From: Acidimicrobiales bacterium
Lineage (GTDB): Bacteria; Actinomycetota; Acidimicrobiia; Acidimicrobiales; SHLQ01
Length of the DNA: 60,632 nt
Direction: 5' to 3'
Assembly: GCA_020629375.1 (NCBI GenBank)
Contig: JAHDDK010000003.1
Coordinates: 15,141-75,772 of the forward strand
Both the position numbers and the translations under genes were made by a program. Positions 53,785-60,632 of this stretch are shown here, in pieces. Within the stretch, counting starts at the first letter, position 1. Each line of letters begins with the position of its first letter. The notes under the pieces were generated by a model. It saw nothing but the letters and a program-made list of their open reading frames with translations. It was not told where the DNA came from and did not search any database.

Positions 53785-54687
53785 ATGCTGTCCATGACCG
53801 GCAGCGACGTCGAAACCGGCAACGCCTCGACGATCGAGTGGCGAGTCTTCGATGACGTGCGGCCGCTCAGCGCGGCGACACAACGGAGGTCGATCACTGT
53901 GGACCCCGCACGTATCGAGGAGTTCCGGCGAGACGGCGTCACGCATCTGCCGGGCATCTTCATCGACGAGGTCGACGCGCTCCGTTCCGGACTCGAACGG
54001 ATCCTCCGCGAGCCGCACCGCTTCGCCTTTCCGTGCGAGAGCACCACGGACACCGAACAAGGCCGATTCTTCGATGCGTACTGCAACTGGCAACGTGTGC
54101 CCGAGTTCTTCGCGCACGTCCTGACCTCACCCGCGGCATCGATCGCTGCACAGTGCATGGTCTCGGAGACCGCGCAGTTGTTCCACGAGCACGTGTTCAC
54201 CAAAGAGGGTGGCGTCACCAAAGCGACGCCGTGGCATCACGATCTCCCCTACTACTGCGTGGACGGCACACAGACGGCGTCGGTCTACGTCGCCCTCGAT
54301 GACGCGCCAGCCGAGACCGCGGTGCGCTTCCTTCGAAGGTCTCATCTCGACGGCAACCTCTACCGACCAAGGACCTTCGTCGACGGCGCCGAGTACACCA
54401 CCAACGACCCCGCGATGCGTTCGGTCGACGTGGCCAACGTCGACGAAGCATCGGTGTTCAGCACGGCACTTCGTGCTGGCGACGTGCTCGTCTTCGACTT
54501 CCGCACCCTCCACGGAACGACCGCATCACCAGTAGACGCCAGGCGACGCGCCTTCAGCACTCGGTGGCTCGGCGACGATGTCGTCTACGTCGAACGTCCC
54601 GGAGCGACTTCGCCACCCCTCGACGGACTCGGCATCGATCCGGGCGATCGAATGCGGTCGGACTGGTTTCCGGTGCTGTGGCCGTGA
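53785..54687 (+). CDS. Phytanoyl-CoA dioxygenase (PhyH)-family oxygenase
   Basis: The protein has 300 residues from ATG 53785; ATG 53794 is three codons in. The Fe(II) ligands are His and Asp in TPWHHDLPYY and the distal His in FRTLHGTTASP, with the 2-oxoglutarate Arg in RRAFSTRWLG. It starts with DAR(IE)EFRRDGVTHLPG, the usual PhyH opening. The family hydroxylates small molecules or lipids. It leads a three-gene operon with 4-bp overlaps: this gene, a second Fe(II)/2OG-like oxygenase and an alpha/beta hydrolase. Confidence 0.85.
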   Translation: MLSMTGSDVETGNASTIEWRVFDDVRPLSAATQRRSITVDPARIEEFRRDGVTHLPGIFIDEVDALRSGLERILREPHRFAFPCESTTDTEQGRFFDAYCNWQRVPEFFAHVLTSPAASIAAQCMVSETAQLFHEHVFTKEGGVTKATPWHHDLPYYCVDGTQTASVYVALDDAPAETAVRFLRRSHLDGNLYRPRTFVDGAEYTTNDPAMRSVDVANVDEASVFSTALRAGDVLVFDFRTLHGTTASPVDARRRAFSTRWLGDDVVYVERPGATSPPLDGLGIDPGDRMRSDWFPVLWP

Positions 54688-55460
54688 CCGATCTCCTCGA
54701 CTCGGCTCGTCACCACCTCGGCGATGCCGACACGATTCGACAGCACCGGCGGCGGCTCGAAATCGATGGCGTCGTCGTGCTCGATCGCCTGCTGACCCCG
54801 AAATGTCTGCAGCTCGTCCTCGACGAGGTCGATGGGCGCGAGGACGATGCCTTCTATGCCGACTCGAGTCACAACGTGTATCTCACCGACGGCGATCCGG
54901 ACCTGCCGGCCGACCATGTTGTCAATCGACAAGTGGTCAGCAGCAAGGGTCTGCTCGCCGACGACCAACTGGCCGAGACGTCGGCCCTCCGGACGATCTA
55001 CCGTGATCCGACCCTGCGAGCACATCTCGCAGGTCTGCTCGACGTCGAGAGTCTGCACCCCTACGCCGACGACGTGTCGTCGATCAACGTGCACTTCCAT
55101 CGTGACGGCGAACAGCTCGGATGGCACTACGACAACTCCTCGTTCGCCGTCACCACGCTCATCCAGGCACCCGAAACCGGAGGCACGTTCGAGTACGTTC
55201 CGGAGATCCGGTCCTCCGGTCGCGGGCATGGCGATGCCGCCGAGCACGCTCGGGTGAAGGATGTGCTCGACCAGGAGATCGGCGTGGAGCAGCTCGGGAT
55301 CTCGCCGGGCGATCTCGTCATCTTCCGAGGTCGCGACTCCCTGCACCGGGTCACCCCCTCGCGAGGTGACACGACCCGAGTACTCGTGGTCTTTGCATTC
55401 AACGCGGAGTCCGGTGTCGCACTCTCGGCATCGGCCCGTTCGACGTTCTACGGAAGGTGA
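54684..55460 (+). CDS. Fe(II)/2-oxoglutarate-dependent oxygenase-like protein
   Basis: The protein has 258 residues from GTG 54684, overlapping the previous stop. The core reads VHFHRDGEQLGWHYDNSSF (His-x-Asp) and FRGRDSLHRVTP...TTRVLVVF (distal His and the 2OG Arg). The N-terminal region IDGVVVLDRLLTPKCLQ resembles prolyl-hydroxylase-like and PhyH-like folds. It is distinct from the preceding PhyH protein in sequence, so two oxygenases of different subfamilies act next to each other, perhaps in sequence on one substrate. Confidence 0.78.
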   Translation: MTDLLDSARHHLGDADTIRQHRRRLEIDGVVVLDRLLTPKCLQLVLDEVDGREDDAFYADSSHNVYLTDGDPDLPADHVVNRQVVSSKGLLADDQLAETSALRTIYRDPTLRAHLAGLLDVESLHPYADDVSSINVHFHRDGEQLGWHYDNSSFAVTTLIQAPETGGTFEYVPEIRSSGRGHGDAAEHARVKDVLDQEIGVEQLGISPGDLVIFRGRDSLHRVTPSRGDTTRVLVVFAFNAESGVALSASARSTFYGR

Positions 55461-56221
55461 CCGAGATGGCTGACGGCCCGATCCTGCCGACCCGAATCGA
55501 CACCGGAACCCATCCCGAGCAGTTCGTCGACCACTACCGTCCGGAGCTCGAGACACCCGTCGGCACCGTGGTCTCGCTTCATGGCGGCTATTGGCGGATC
55601 CGCTACGGCCTCGACATCAACACCGCCATCTGCCACCACCTCGTTCGCCGCGGGTGGGAAGTCGTCAACATCGAATACCGCCGCATCGTCGACGACGACG
55701 CACCATCGGTATGGCCAGACATGACCACCGACGTCCTGGCGGGCGTGGCGTGGGCTGCAGGACTGCAAGGAGCTGGCACTTCGCGGCCGTTGATCGCCGT
55801 CGGACATTCCGCCGGAGGCCACCTGGCCCTCTGGGCTGGGGCCCAACCGCATTCGCCGATCACGGCTGTCGTCGCGCTCGCGCCAGTTGCCGATCTGGTC
55901 GCCTCCGATCGTCAACATCTCTCCACCTCGGCAACCCGAGCCCTCCTCGGCGGCAGCGCCGACGCCATACCGGACGTGTACGCCTCAGCCTCCCCGCGAG
56001 CACTTCTTCCGCTCGGTGTCCCGCAGCTCGTCGTGCACGGCGAAGCCGACGATGCGGTGCCGGCCGACATGAGCACCGACTACGTGGCAGCAGCTATGGA
56101 TGCGGGTGACGACGCCGTCCTGCTCTCGCCCGACGACGCCGACCACTTCACGATCATCGACCCCCGCACCGCACCATGGCGCGACATCGACACCTGGATG
56201 GACTCGCAAAGGCCCGTGTAA
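55457..56221 (+). CDS. Alpha/beta hydrolase, esterase/kynurenine-formamidase-like
   Basis: The protein has 254 residues from GTG 55457 (4-bp overlap) or ATG 55466. HGGYWRIRYG is the oxyanion loop of the HGG(F/Y)W formamidase/esterase group, GHSAGG holds the nucleophile Ser, VHGEADDAVP the Asp and DADHFTII the His. The stop codon TAA is itself part of the palindromic element that starts at 56216. As the third gene of the oxygenase operon it would hydrolyse an ester or amide before or after oxidation. Confidence 0.83.
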   Translation: MTEMADGPILPTRIDTGTHPEQFVDHYRPELETPVGTVVSLHGGYWRIRYGLDINTAICHHLVRRGWEVVNIEYRRIVDDDAPSVWPDMTTDVLAGVAWAAGLQGAGTSRPLIAVGHSAGGHLALWAGAQPHSPITAVVALAPVADLVASDRQHLSTSATRALLGGSADAIPDVYASASPRALLPLGVPQLVVHGEADDAVPADMSTDYVAAAMDAGDDAVLLSPDDADHFTIIDPRTAPWRDIDTWMDSQRPV

Positions 56222-56250
56222 GGCGGGGGTCAGACCCTCTCATTACACAC
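56216..56250. repeat. REP-like palindromic element, copy 2
   Basis: Outer arms GTGTAA and TTACAC enclose GGGTC-A-GACCC (56227-56237). It has the same orientation as the copies at 18007 and 57634. The GTGTAA half supplies the stop codon of the hydrolase gene. Confidence 0.75.
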
Positions 56251-56295
56251 GCCCACGGGGGAGGTGTCACACGGACGTCCTCGCATACTGGACGC

Positions 56296-57606
56296 ATGCT
56301 TCGCAGAATGGTGTGGAACGAGATGAGCGACGCCGATCGGGCGTGGCTCCACGGCCGGGGCGCAGCGACCGAAGTCACCGACTCATTGCGTGACGACATT
56401 CGCGCCCTCGTCACCGACGTGAAGGACCGCGGTGATGCGGCGCTCATCGACGCCTTGGCCACCTTCGATGGCGTCGACGTCGATACTGCAGGTCTCCGGG
56501 TCTCCGATGCGGAGTTCGCCAGCGCGAGAGCAGCCATCAACCCCGAGACCCATCAGGCGATCCGCCACATGATCGCCAACATTCGAGCGTTCAACGAGGC
56601 TCTCATGGAGCGCCGCTCCTCGTGGACGGCCGAGATCGCTCCTGGCCACACCGTGGGAGAGAAGGTGGGTCCGGTCGCGTCGGCTGCGCTCTTCTGTCCG
56701 AGCGGCAAGGCCAGCTATCCGTCGGTACTCGCCCAGATCGCCACCCCGGCCACGGTCGCTGGGGTACCGCAGCTGAGCGTGATCGTCCCACCCGTACCCG
56801 GCGGGAGTGGTGAGATCGACGATGCTGTGCTCGTGGTCGCCCACGAACTCGGTCTGGTCGACGTGTTTCGGGTGAACGGTCCGTCCGGTGTCGCTGCCGC
56901 GGCGTTCGGCACGGAGACCATTCCCGCACATGGGATGGTCGTGGGCCCTGGCAGTCCGGCTGTCTCACTTGCCCAGCTCGAGGTCCGGAGCCACGGCGTG
57001 GACTCGGTGGTGCTCGGACCGACCGAGTCCCTGGTCGTCGCCGACGACTCGGCCGACATCACCGTGCTCGCCGCCGATCTCCTCAACGAGGCCGAACACG
57101 GAACGGACTCGACGGTCGTCCTCGCCACCGCGTCATCTGCGCTGATCGACGCGGTCGATGTCGAACTACAGAAGCAAGCAGCCAATCTTCCGGAGGCTCG
57201 CCGCGAGGCCGCTGCGGCGTCGTTGGGGAAGAACGGCGGTGCCGTGCTCACCACCGACCTCAACGAAGCGGTGAGCGTGGCCAACTGGTTCGCCTCCGAG
57301 CACTGCCAGCTCGCCGTTGCCGATCCGTGGGCGACCGCTGATGAGATCGAACACGCCGGCGAACTGCTGCTTGGACAGCACACTCCGTTCTCCGCCGGCA
57401 ACTTCACCCTCGGTGGCCCTGCTGCGCTCCCCACTGGCGGACAGGCCAACCAGGCTGGCGGCATCACCGTCGAACAGTTCCTCAAGGCCGCGGCGATCGG
57501 CCATCTCACCGCCGAGGCTCTGGCGGCCGTCGCCGACTCGACGATTGCACTGGCGAATCACGAGGGTTTCCCCGCCCACGCAAACGCAATCCACGTTCGC
57601 CGCTGA
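56296..57606 (+). CDS. Histidinol dehydrogenase-like protein (divergent HisD paralogue)
   Basis: The protein has 436 residues from ATG 56296. The HisD frame is clear: VKDRGDAALIDALATFDG, CPSGKASYPSVLAQIATPA, AFGTETIP, GPTESLVVADDS, LLNEAEHG, FASEHCQL and FPAHANAIHV. The catalytic Glu-His of the ASEH block is kept. Two of the four zinc ligands known in E. coli HisD are changed: Gln in SQAEHG is Glu here, and Asp in the AGDY block is Asn (SAGNF). The substrate-contacting TNH triplet is replaced by GGP. A histidinol substrate is therefore doubtful; a HisD-family dehydrogenase for another amino-alcohol or diol is more likely. No his genes are adjacent. Confidence 0.75.
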   Translation: MLRRMVWNEMSDADRAWLHGRGAATEVTDSLRDDIRALVTDVKDRGDAALIDALATFDGVDVDTAGLRVSDAEFASARAAINPETHQAIRHMIANIRAFNEALMERRSSWTAEIAPGHTVGEKVGPVASAALFCPSGKASYPSVLAQIATPATVAGVPQLSVIVPPVPGGSGEIDDAVLVVAHELGLVDVFRVNGPSGVAAAAFGTETIPAHGMVVGPGSPAVSLAQLEVRSHGVDSVVLGPTESLVVADDSADITVLAADLLNEAEHGTDSTVVLATASSALIDAVDVELQKQAANLPEARREAAAASLGKNGGAVLTTDLNEAVSVANWFASEHCQLAVADPWATADEIEHAGELLLGQHTPFSAGNFTLGGPAALPTGGQANQAGGITVEQFLKAAAIGHLTAEALAAVADSTIALANHEGFPAHANAIHVRR

Positions 57607-57633
57607 CTCGAGCACAACGAAGGGCCGCTTGGT

Positions 57634-57666
57634 GTGTAAGGAGAGGGTCAGACCCCGTCGTTACAC
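57634..57666. repeat. REP-like palindromic element, copy 3
   Basis: GTGTAAGGAGAGGGTCAGAC begins the element, and TTACAC closes it. It lies in the gap between the convergent HisD-like and amidohydrolase genes and is a direct repeat of the element at 56216, so the HisD-like gene is bracketed by two copies. Confidence 0.75.
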
Positions 57667-57670
57667 GCGC

Positions 57671-58711
57671 TCATCGCAGGTGGGTCAGGCCTTCGTGTCC
57701 GTGCAGGACATTGACGACGTTGGTGCCGATCTCGTCGACGGCGTAGCCGCCTTCCATGCAGTACACGGTGGGCACGTCGAGCGCGGCGAGACGTTGGCCG
57801 ATGCCGAAGAAGTCTCTGCTCGCGAGCCTGAAACTGGAGATCGGATCGTTTTCGAACGTGTCGACGCCGAGCGAGACGACCAGTGCCTCGGTCCCGTGGT
57901 TGTGGGCTCGGTCGATGAGATCGTCGAGTGCGGCGAACCACGTGGCGGCGTCAGTGCCGGGCGGCAGTGGGCGGTTACAGGTCGCGTCCATTCCGTCTCC
58001 ATCGCCGATCTCGTCGGCGAATCCGCTGAAGTGAGGGAACTCGTGCGCCGGATCGCCGTGAACCGATCCGAAGAAGACATCGCGCCGATTCCAGAAGATG
58101 TCTTGGGTGCCGTTGCCGTGGTGAAAGTCGACGTCGACCACGGCCACGCGTTCGGCGCCCGCCCGACGCATGGTCGTGGCGGCGACGGCGGCGTTGTTGA
58201 TGAAGCAGTAGCCACCGAAGAAGTCCTTCGAGGCGTGATGGCCTGGCGGTCGGCAGAGGGCGAATGATGGCGCGCCGTCGTCGATGGTCGATCGTGCTGC
58301 GGCCGTGGCGAGCGACGCCGCGGCATGGGCGGCGCTCCACGTGCCCGAGGTGATGGCGGTCTCGGCCGCGAAGGCGAAGTAGCCGAGACGCCCATCGATG
58401 TCGTCGGGGATCCGCTGGACCATTCGGCGCGCCGGAAAGCAGGTCGGGATCATGTCTCCGGTGTTGCCGGCGGCCGTCCAATCGGTCCACGCGTCGTCGA
58501 GAAACTCGACATATGCCGGGTCATGGACAGCGGCGAGATCATCGAGCGGCAGCGCGGCAGCGTCGAGTCGCTCGGTCATCCCCGCGGCCGTCAACGCCTG
58601 GTCGATGTGGTCCCATCGCTCGGGACACTCGAACGGTCGGACGAGCTCGCCGTTGTAGATCTCCCCGGACGGAAAGTGTGCGCGGTGCGCATCGTTGGCG
58701 AAGACGCGCAC
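57671..58711 (-). CDS. aphA: Acetylpolyamine amidohydrolase (HDAC superfamily)
   Basis: The protein has 346 residues from GTG 58711; the frame is open to 58837 inside the next gene. RPPGHHAS, FGGYCFINNAAVAA, VDFHHGNGTQDIFW (zinc ligands), SLGVDTFENDPIS and MEGGYAVDEIG (catalytic Tyr) match class II HDAC-like acetylpolyamine deacetylases of the Mycoplana type, including the YNGELVRPFECPER entry loop. It removes acetyl groups from acetylated putrescine, spermidine or cadaverine, feeding the oxidase and aminotransferase encoded at 27-32 kb. The upstream flavin reductase stop is 10 bp away. Confidence 0.9.
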   Translation of the reverse strand: MRVFANDAHRAHFPSGEIYNGELVRPFECPERWDHIDQALTAAGMTERLDAAALPLDDLAAVHDPAYVEFLDDAWTDWTAAGNTGDMIPTCFPARRMVQRIPDDIDGRLGYFAFAAETAITSGTWSAAHAAASLATAAARSTIDDGAPSFALCRPPGHHASKDFFGGYCFINNAAVAATTMRRAGAERVAVVDVDFHHGNGTQDIFWNRRDVFFGSVHGDPAHEFPHFSGFADEIGDGDGMDATCNRPLPPGTDAATWFAALDDLIDRAHNHGTEALVVSLGVDTFENDPISSFRLASRDFFGIGQRLAALDVPTVYCMEGGYAVDEIGTNVVNVLHGHEGLTHLR

Positions 58712-58721
58712 GAGTCGACGT

Positions 58722-59213
58722 TCAGTCTTCGGGGTCCGACAGCGACCGGTAGGCACCGCCGTAGAAGATGACCGGCTCCTTCGGCTCCTCGGGGGCTTCC
58801 ATGCCGACCACGTTGCAGAGGGCGAACTCGTGATCACCGGCGTCGAGGACCTGATGCGGCGTCATGCGAATCCAGGCAGACGTGTCGGCGAAGCGCGGCG
58901 CGCCGCCGTCGAGCGTCCAGTCGAGACCGTCGAAGCGTTCGTCGGGGGCCCGCATGCAGGCGTTCGAGACGTCGATCTGGTGGTCGCCGAGCACGTTGAC
59001 GCCGAGCACCTCGGCCTTGCGGAGCTGCTGCCACGTCGACGATGTCGTCGTGCAGAAAAAACCTGCGAGCGGGGGGTCGAGCGACACCGAAACGAAGCTG
59101 CCGATCACCATGGCTTGTGGCTGGTCGTCGACCATTGCCGTGACCACGGTGACGCAGGTTGGCACCTGTCCCATCACCTTGCGGAAGTACTTCGGATCGA
59201 TCCCGTCAGTCAT
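58722..59213 (-). CDS. Flavin reductase-like (HpaC/DIM6) domain protein
   Basis: The protein has 163 residues. PTCVTVVTAMVDDQPQAM and VIGSFVSVSLDPPLAGF are the FMN-binding start of the family, and SSTWQQLRKAEVLGVNVLGDHQ and ALCNVVGMEA follow. These supply reduced flavin to two-component monooxygenases or act as flavin-bound oxidoreductases. The start overlaps the photolyase-like gene stop by 8 bp. The linkage to a flavin photoenzyme may be functional or incidental. Confidence 0.88.
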   Translation of the reverse strand: MTDGIDPKYFRKVMGQVPTCVTVVTAMVDDQPQAMVIGSFVSVSLDPPLAGFFCTTTSSTWQQLRKAEVLGVNVLGDHQIDVSNACMRAPDERFDGLDWTLDGGAPRFADTSAWIRMTPHQVLDAGDHEFALCNVVGMEAPEEPKEPVIFYGGAYRSLSDPED

Positions 59214-60447
59214 GCGCTAAGCGTAAACCTTTTCGCCACGCAGAGAAGCTTCTCATGCCACCCGTGGTGGGAACGGCGAGCCATGGCCACGGGTGGCGCT
59301 CGACGATGTCGAGCCGATTCGCACGATGGACGAATCCCGGAACCGGTGCATGCGTAACGGCGAGATCGATCCCAGAAAGGACCGACACGGGGTCGCCTCG
59401 GTGCAGGTACATCTGCCGGTGGGTGGCGAGTTCGGCCAGGGTCTCGACAAGAAAGGCCAATCGCTTCGATGACAACTGCAGCCGGCTCAAGAGCGGTTCG
59501 TCGAACACGAAGTGCACGGGAAGGTCCGGGTTCGTCTCGAGCGCAGGGTCGGCGTCGCCGAGCGATTCGGCAGTCAGCCACACGGCGTCGGGCCGGCGCT
59601 GGATCTCCACGTCTCGTGGGCCGGCCAACGCCGTCACGTCAGGTGCCCGTCCGAGGTCGACCCGTGTCTCGGCCGGAACGGTAGGCGGATCGTCGGGCCA
59701 GTCTTCGATCGGACACGCGTTTCGGAGATCGCATGAGCGACACACCGACGGTGCTCGCTTGTTGACCTGCCACCTACTGAATCCGTAGGGCTTGGAGGAT
59801 CCGACACCGGTGGTCCATTGCCACCCGAGGCGATTGGCGGCGCGGCTGCCGTCGAGCAGATGCCGAAAGAAGAGGTCCTCGCCGTCCTGCCAGCGCCATC
59901 CGTTGCGAACGGTCCAGTGACTGGCCATCCACATCCGTGTCTGATTCACGAGCCATCCGTCGTCGTCGAGCTCGCGAGCCACCATGTCGATGCACGCCAT
60001 CTGCGGGTTGTCGCCGAGGTCGTGCGCCCGTGTCGTGGTACGGGGTGATCCCGGGTGTTCGTGGCGAAGACCGGTGCGAGTCAGTGCGCCCGCACGGGCG
60101 TAGAGATGGCGGGCGTACTCCTGCCAGAGAAGTTCATCGCGAAACTTCGACACGTCTCTCGATGGCCCACCAGCCACGTGCCGCCACACGGTCGGCAGAG
60201 GCAACAGGCCGTGTCGGATCCACGGCGACAACGCCGACGCTCCGCGCCGACTCGGCGGCAAGACCTCGTTGCGTCGAGCGGCGTACCCCTCGACGTCGAA
60301 GGCATGGAGCGCGGCGTCGGCGGCAGTCTGCCCGCCCCGAAACCTCGCGGAGGCTCGGGGCTCATCGCAAAACAGTCCATCGAGGTTCGACGCAATCCAC
60401 ACGGTCGCCGCGTCAGGCCCCGGTTCGGGGCGCTCAAGCTCGGTCAC
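59206..60447 (-). CDS. Cryptochrome/photolyase-family protein with apparently permuted domain order and Fe-S-type cysteines
   Basis: The protein has 413 residues. Unlike ordinary photolyases, the FAD-binding part comes first: SALSPWIRHGLLP (residues 71-83), DELLWQEYARHLY (104-116), DMVARELDDDGW and NQTRMWMASHW (154-178), and ANRLGWQWTTGVG (204-216). The C-terminal 125 residues then look like the usual N-terminal antenna domain: AVWLTAESLGDADPAL (288-302), VHFVFDEP (311-318), SSKRLAFLVETLAEL (326-340), LHRGDPVSVLSG (348-359) and RSFSAWRK near the end. Cys152, Cys236, Cys239 and Cys245 (CRSCDLRNACP) resemble the four [4Fe-4S] ligands of FeS-type bacterial photolyases. The role is probably light-driven repair or blue-light sensing. 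Confidence 0.82.
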   Translation of the reverse strand: MTELERPEPGPDAATVWIASNLDGLFCDEPRASARFRGGQTAADAALHAFDVEGYAARRNEVLPPSRRGASALSPWIRHGLLPLPTVWRHVAGGPSRDVSKFRDELLWQEYARHLYARAGALTRTGLRHEHPGSPRTTTRAHDLGDNPQMACIDMVARELDDDGWLVNQTRMWMASHWTVRNGWRWQDGEDLFFRHLLDGSRAANRLGWQWTTGVGSSKPYGFSRWQVNKRAPSVCRSCDLRNACPIEDWPDDPPTVPAETRVDLGRAPDVTALAGPRDVEIQRRPDAVWLTAESLGDADPALETNPDLPVHFVFDEPLLSRLQLSSKRLAFLVETLAELATHRQMYLHRGDPVSVLSGIDLAVTHAPVPGFVHRANRLDIVERHPWPWLAVPTTGGMRSFSAWRKGLRLAHD

Positions 60448-60547
60448 CGGCCAACCGTACGACGACCCCCTTCACCACGACGGACCTGACAGCTTCTCGT
60501 TGGGGTCCAACACCCGGTCGCGCATTGCAGACGAACGAACCGACTAC

Positions 60548-60572
60548 CGATACATCGTGAACCGATGTATCG
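60548..60572. promoter_or_regulatory. 10-bp-arm inverted repeat, candidate PadR operator
   Basis: CGATACATCG - TGAAC - CGATGTATCG is a perfect inverted repeat ending 9 bp before the ATG of the PadR-like gene. ATACAT/ATGTAT half-sites are typical of PadR-family operators. The photolyase-like gene is divergent across the same 134-bp gap, so one regulator may control both. Confidence 0.65.
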
Positions 60573-60581
60573 TCATGCGGT

Positions 60582-60632
60582 ATGCGAGAGCCGACGTACT
60601 TCATCCTGCTCGCCCTGCACGCGGAGCCGCTG
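60582..60632 (+). CDS. PadR-family transcriptional regulator, 5' fragment
   Basis: Only 17 codons are in the window: MREPTYFILLALHAEPL. This is the standard PadR opening (MRE...ILLALA..PLHGY). The gene continues past the window edge. It is placed just after a PadR-like inverted repeat, suggesting autoregulation. Confidence 0.75.
   Translation, partial: MREPTYFILLALHAEPL

Overview
High-GC DNA with many GTG/TTG starts, long runs of 4-bp ATGA/GTGA stop-start overlaps, an F420/flavin-type LLM oxidoreductase, Sec-exported RTX proteins and Thr- or Pro/Ala/Glu-rich secreted proteins. This suggests a free-living, probably aquatic actinobacterium, most likely Acidimicrobiia (Ilumatobacter-like). The taxonomy is inference from gene content. 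No rRNA, tRNA, CRISPR array, transposase or phage gene was seen.

Layout. 1-2.6 kb: a minus-strand operon for quaternary-amine (gamma-butyrobetaine/carnitine-type) metabolism. 2.85-9.9 kb: two tandem paralogous secreted beta-propeller plus Ig-like-repeat proteins. 9.9-12.8 kb: a phytoene-desaturase-like flavoprotein and zwf. 12.9-18 kb: a five-gene, translationally coupled MacB-type ABC export operon with two peptidoglycan-binding-domain adaptors and a lipoprotein. 18-28 kb: accessory single genes (SGNH hydrolase-RTX, M15 peptidase lipoprotein, nitroreductase, orphan NarL regulator, a small membrane protein, peptide-deformylase-like protein, Thr-rich membrane protein, DUF1295, GT87, fatty-acid desaturase).

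27.3-41 kb is a polyamine-centred island. A DAO-type oxidase, a GNAT enzyme and a C45 acyltransferase form a coupled minus-strand operon, divergent from a class III aminotransferase plus Lrp regulator; a potABCD importer follows. Three RTX-repeat exoprotein genes lie among these, one carrying an in-frame TAG codon. An acetylpolyamine amidohydrolase (57.7-58.7 kb) extends the same theme. Together these would import, deacetylate and oxidise or transaminate polyamines.

41.4-47.4 kb: an AsnC regulator divergent from a fused indolepyruvate:ferredoxin oxidoreductase, then an LLM oxidoreductase coupled to an alpha/beta hydrolase. 47.5-51.5 kb is the most novel-looking block: a 32-aa hydrophobic peptide, a 120-aa unknown protein, a TPR-CHAT protease-like protein, a convergent overlapping DUF5317 membrane protein and a sigma-region-2-only mini protein. 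51.6-58 kb: a secreted apiosidase-like protein, a PhyH / Fe(II)-2OG oxygenase / alpha/beta hydrolase operon, and a divergent HisD-like dehydrogenase bracketed by two copies of a palindromic intergenic repeat. 58-60.6 kb: a flavin reductase, a cryptochrome/photolyase whose two domains appear circularly permuted, and the start of a PadR regulator preceded by a strong inverted repeat.

Four GTC(A/T)GACC-centred hairpin elements lie at gene 3' ends and look like one dispersed REP-like family.
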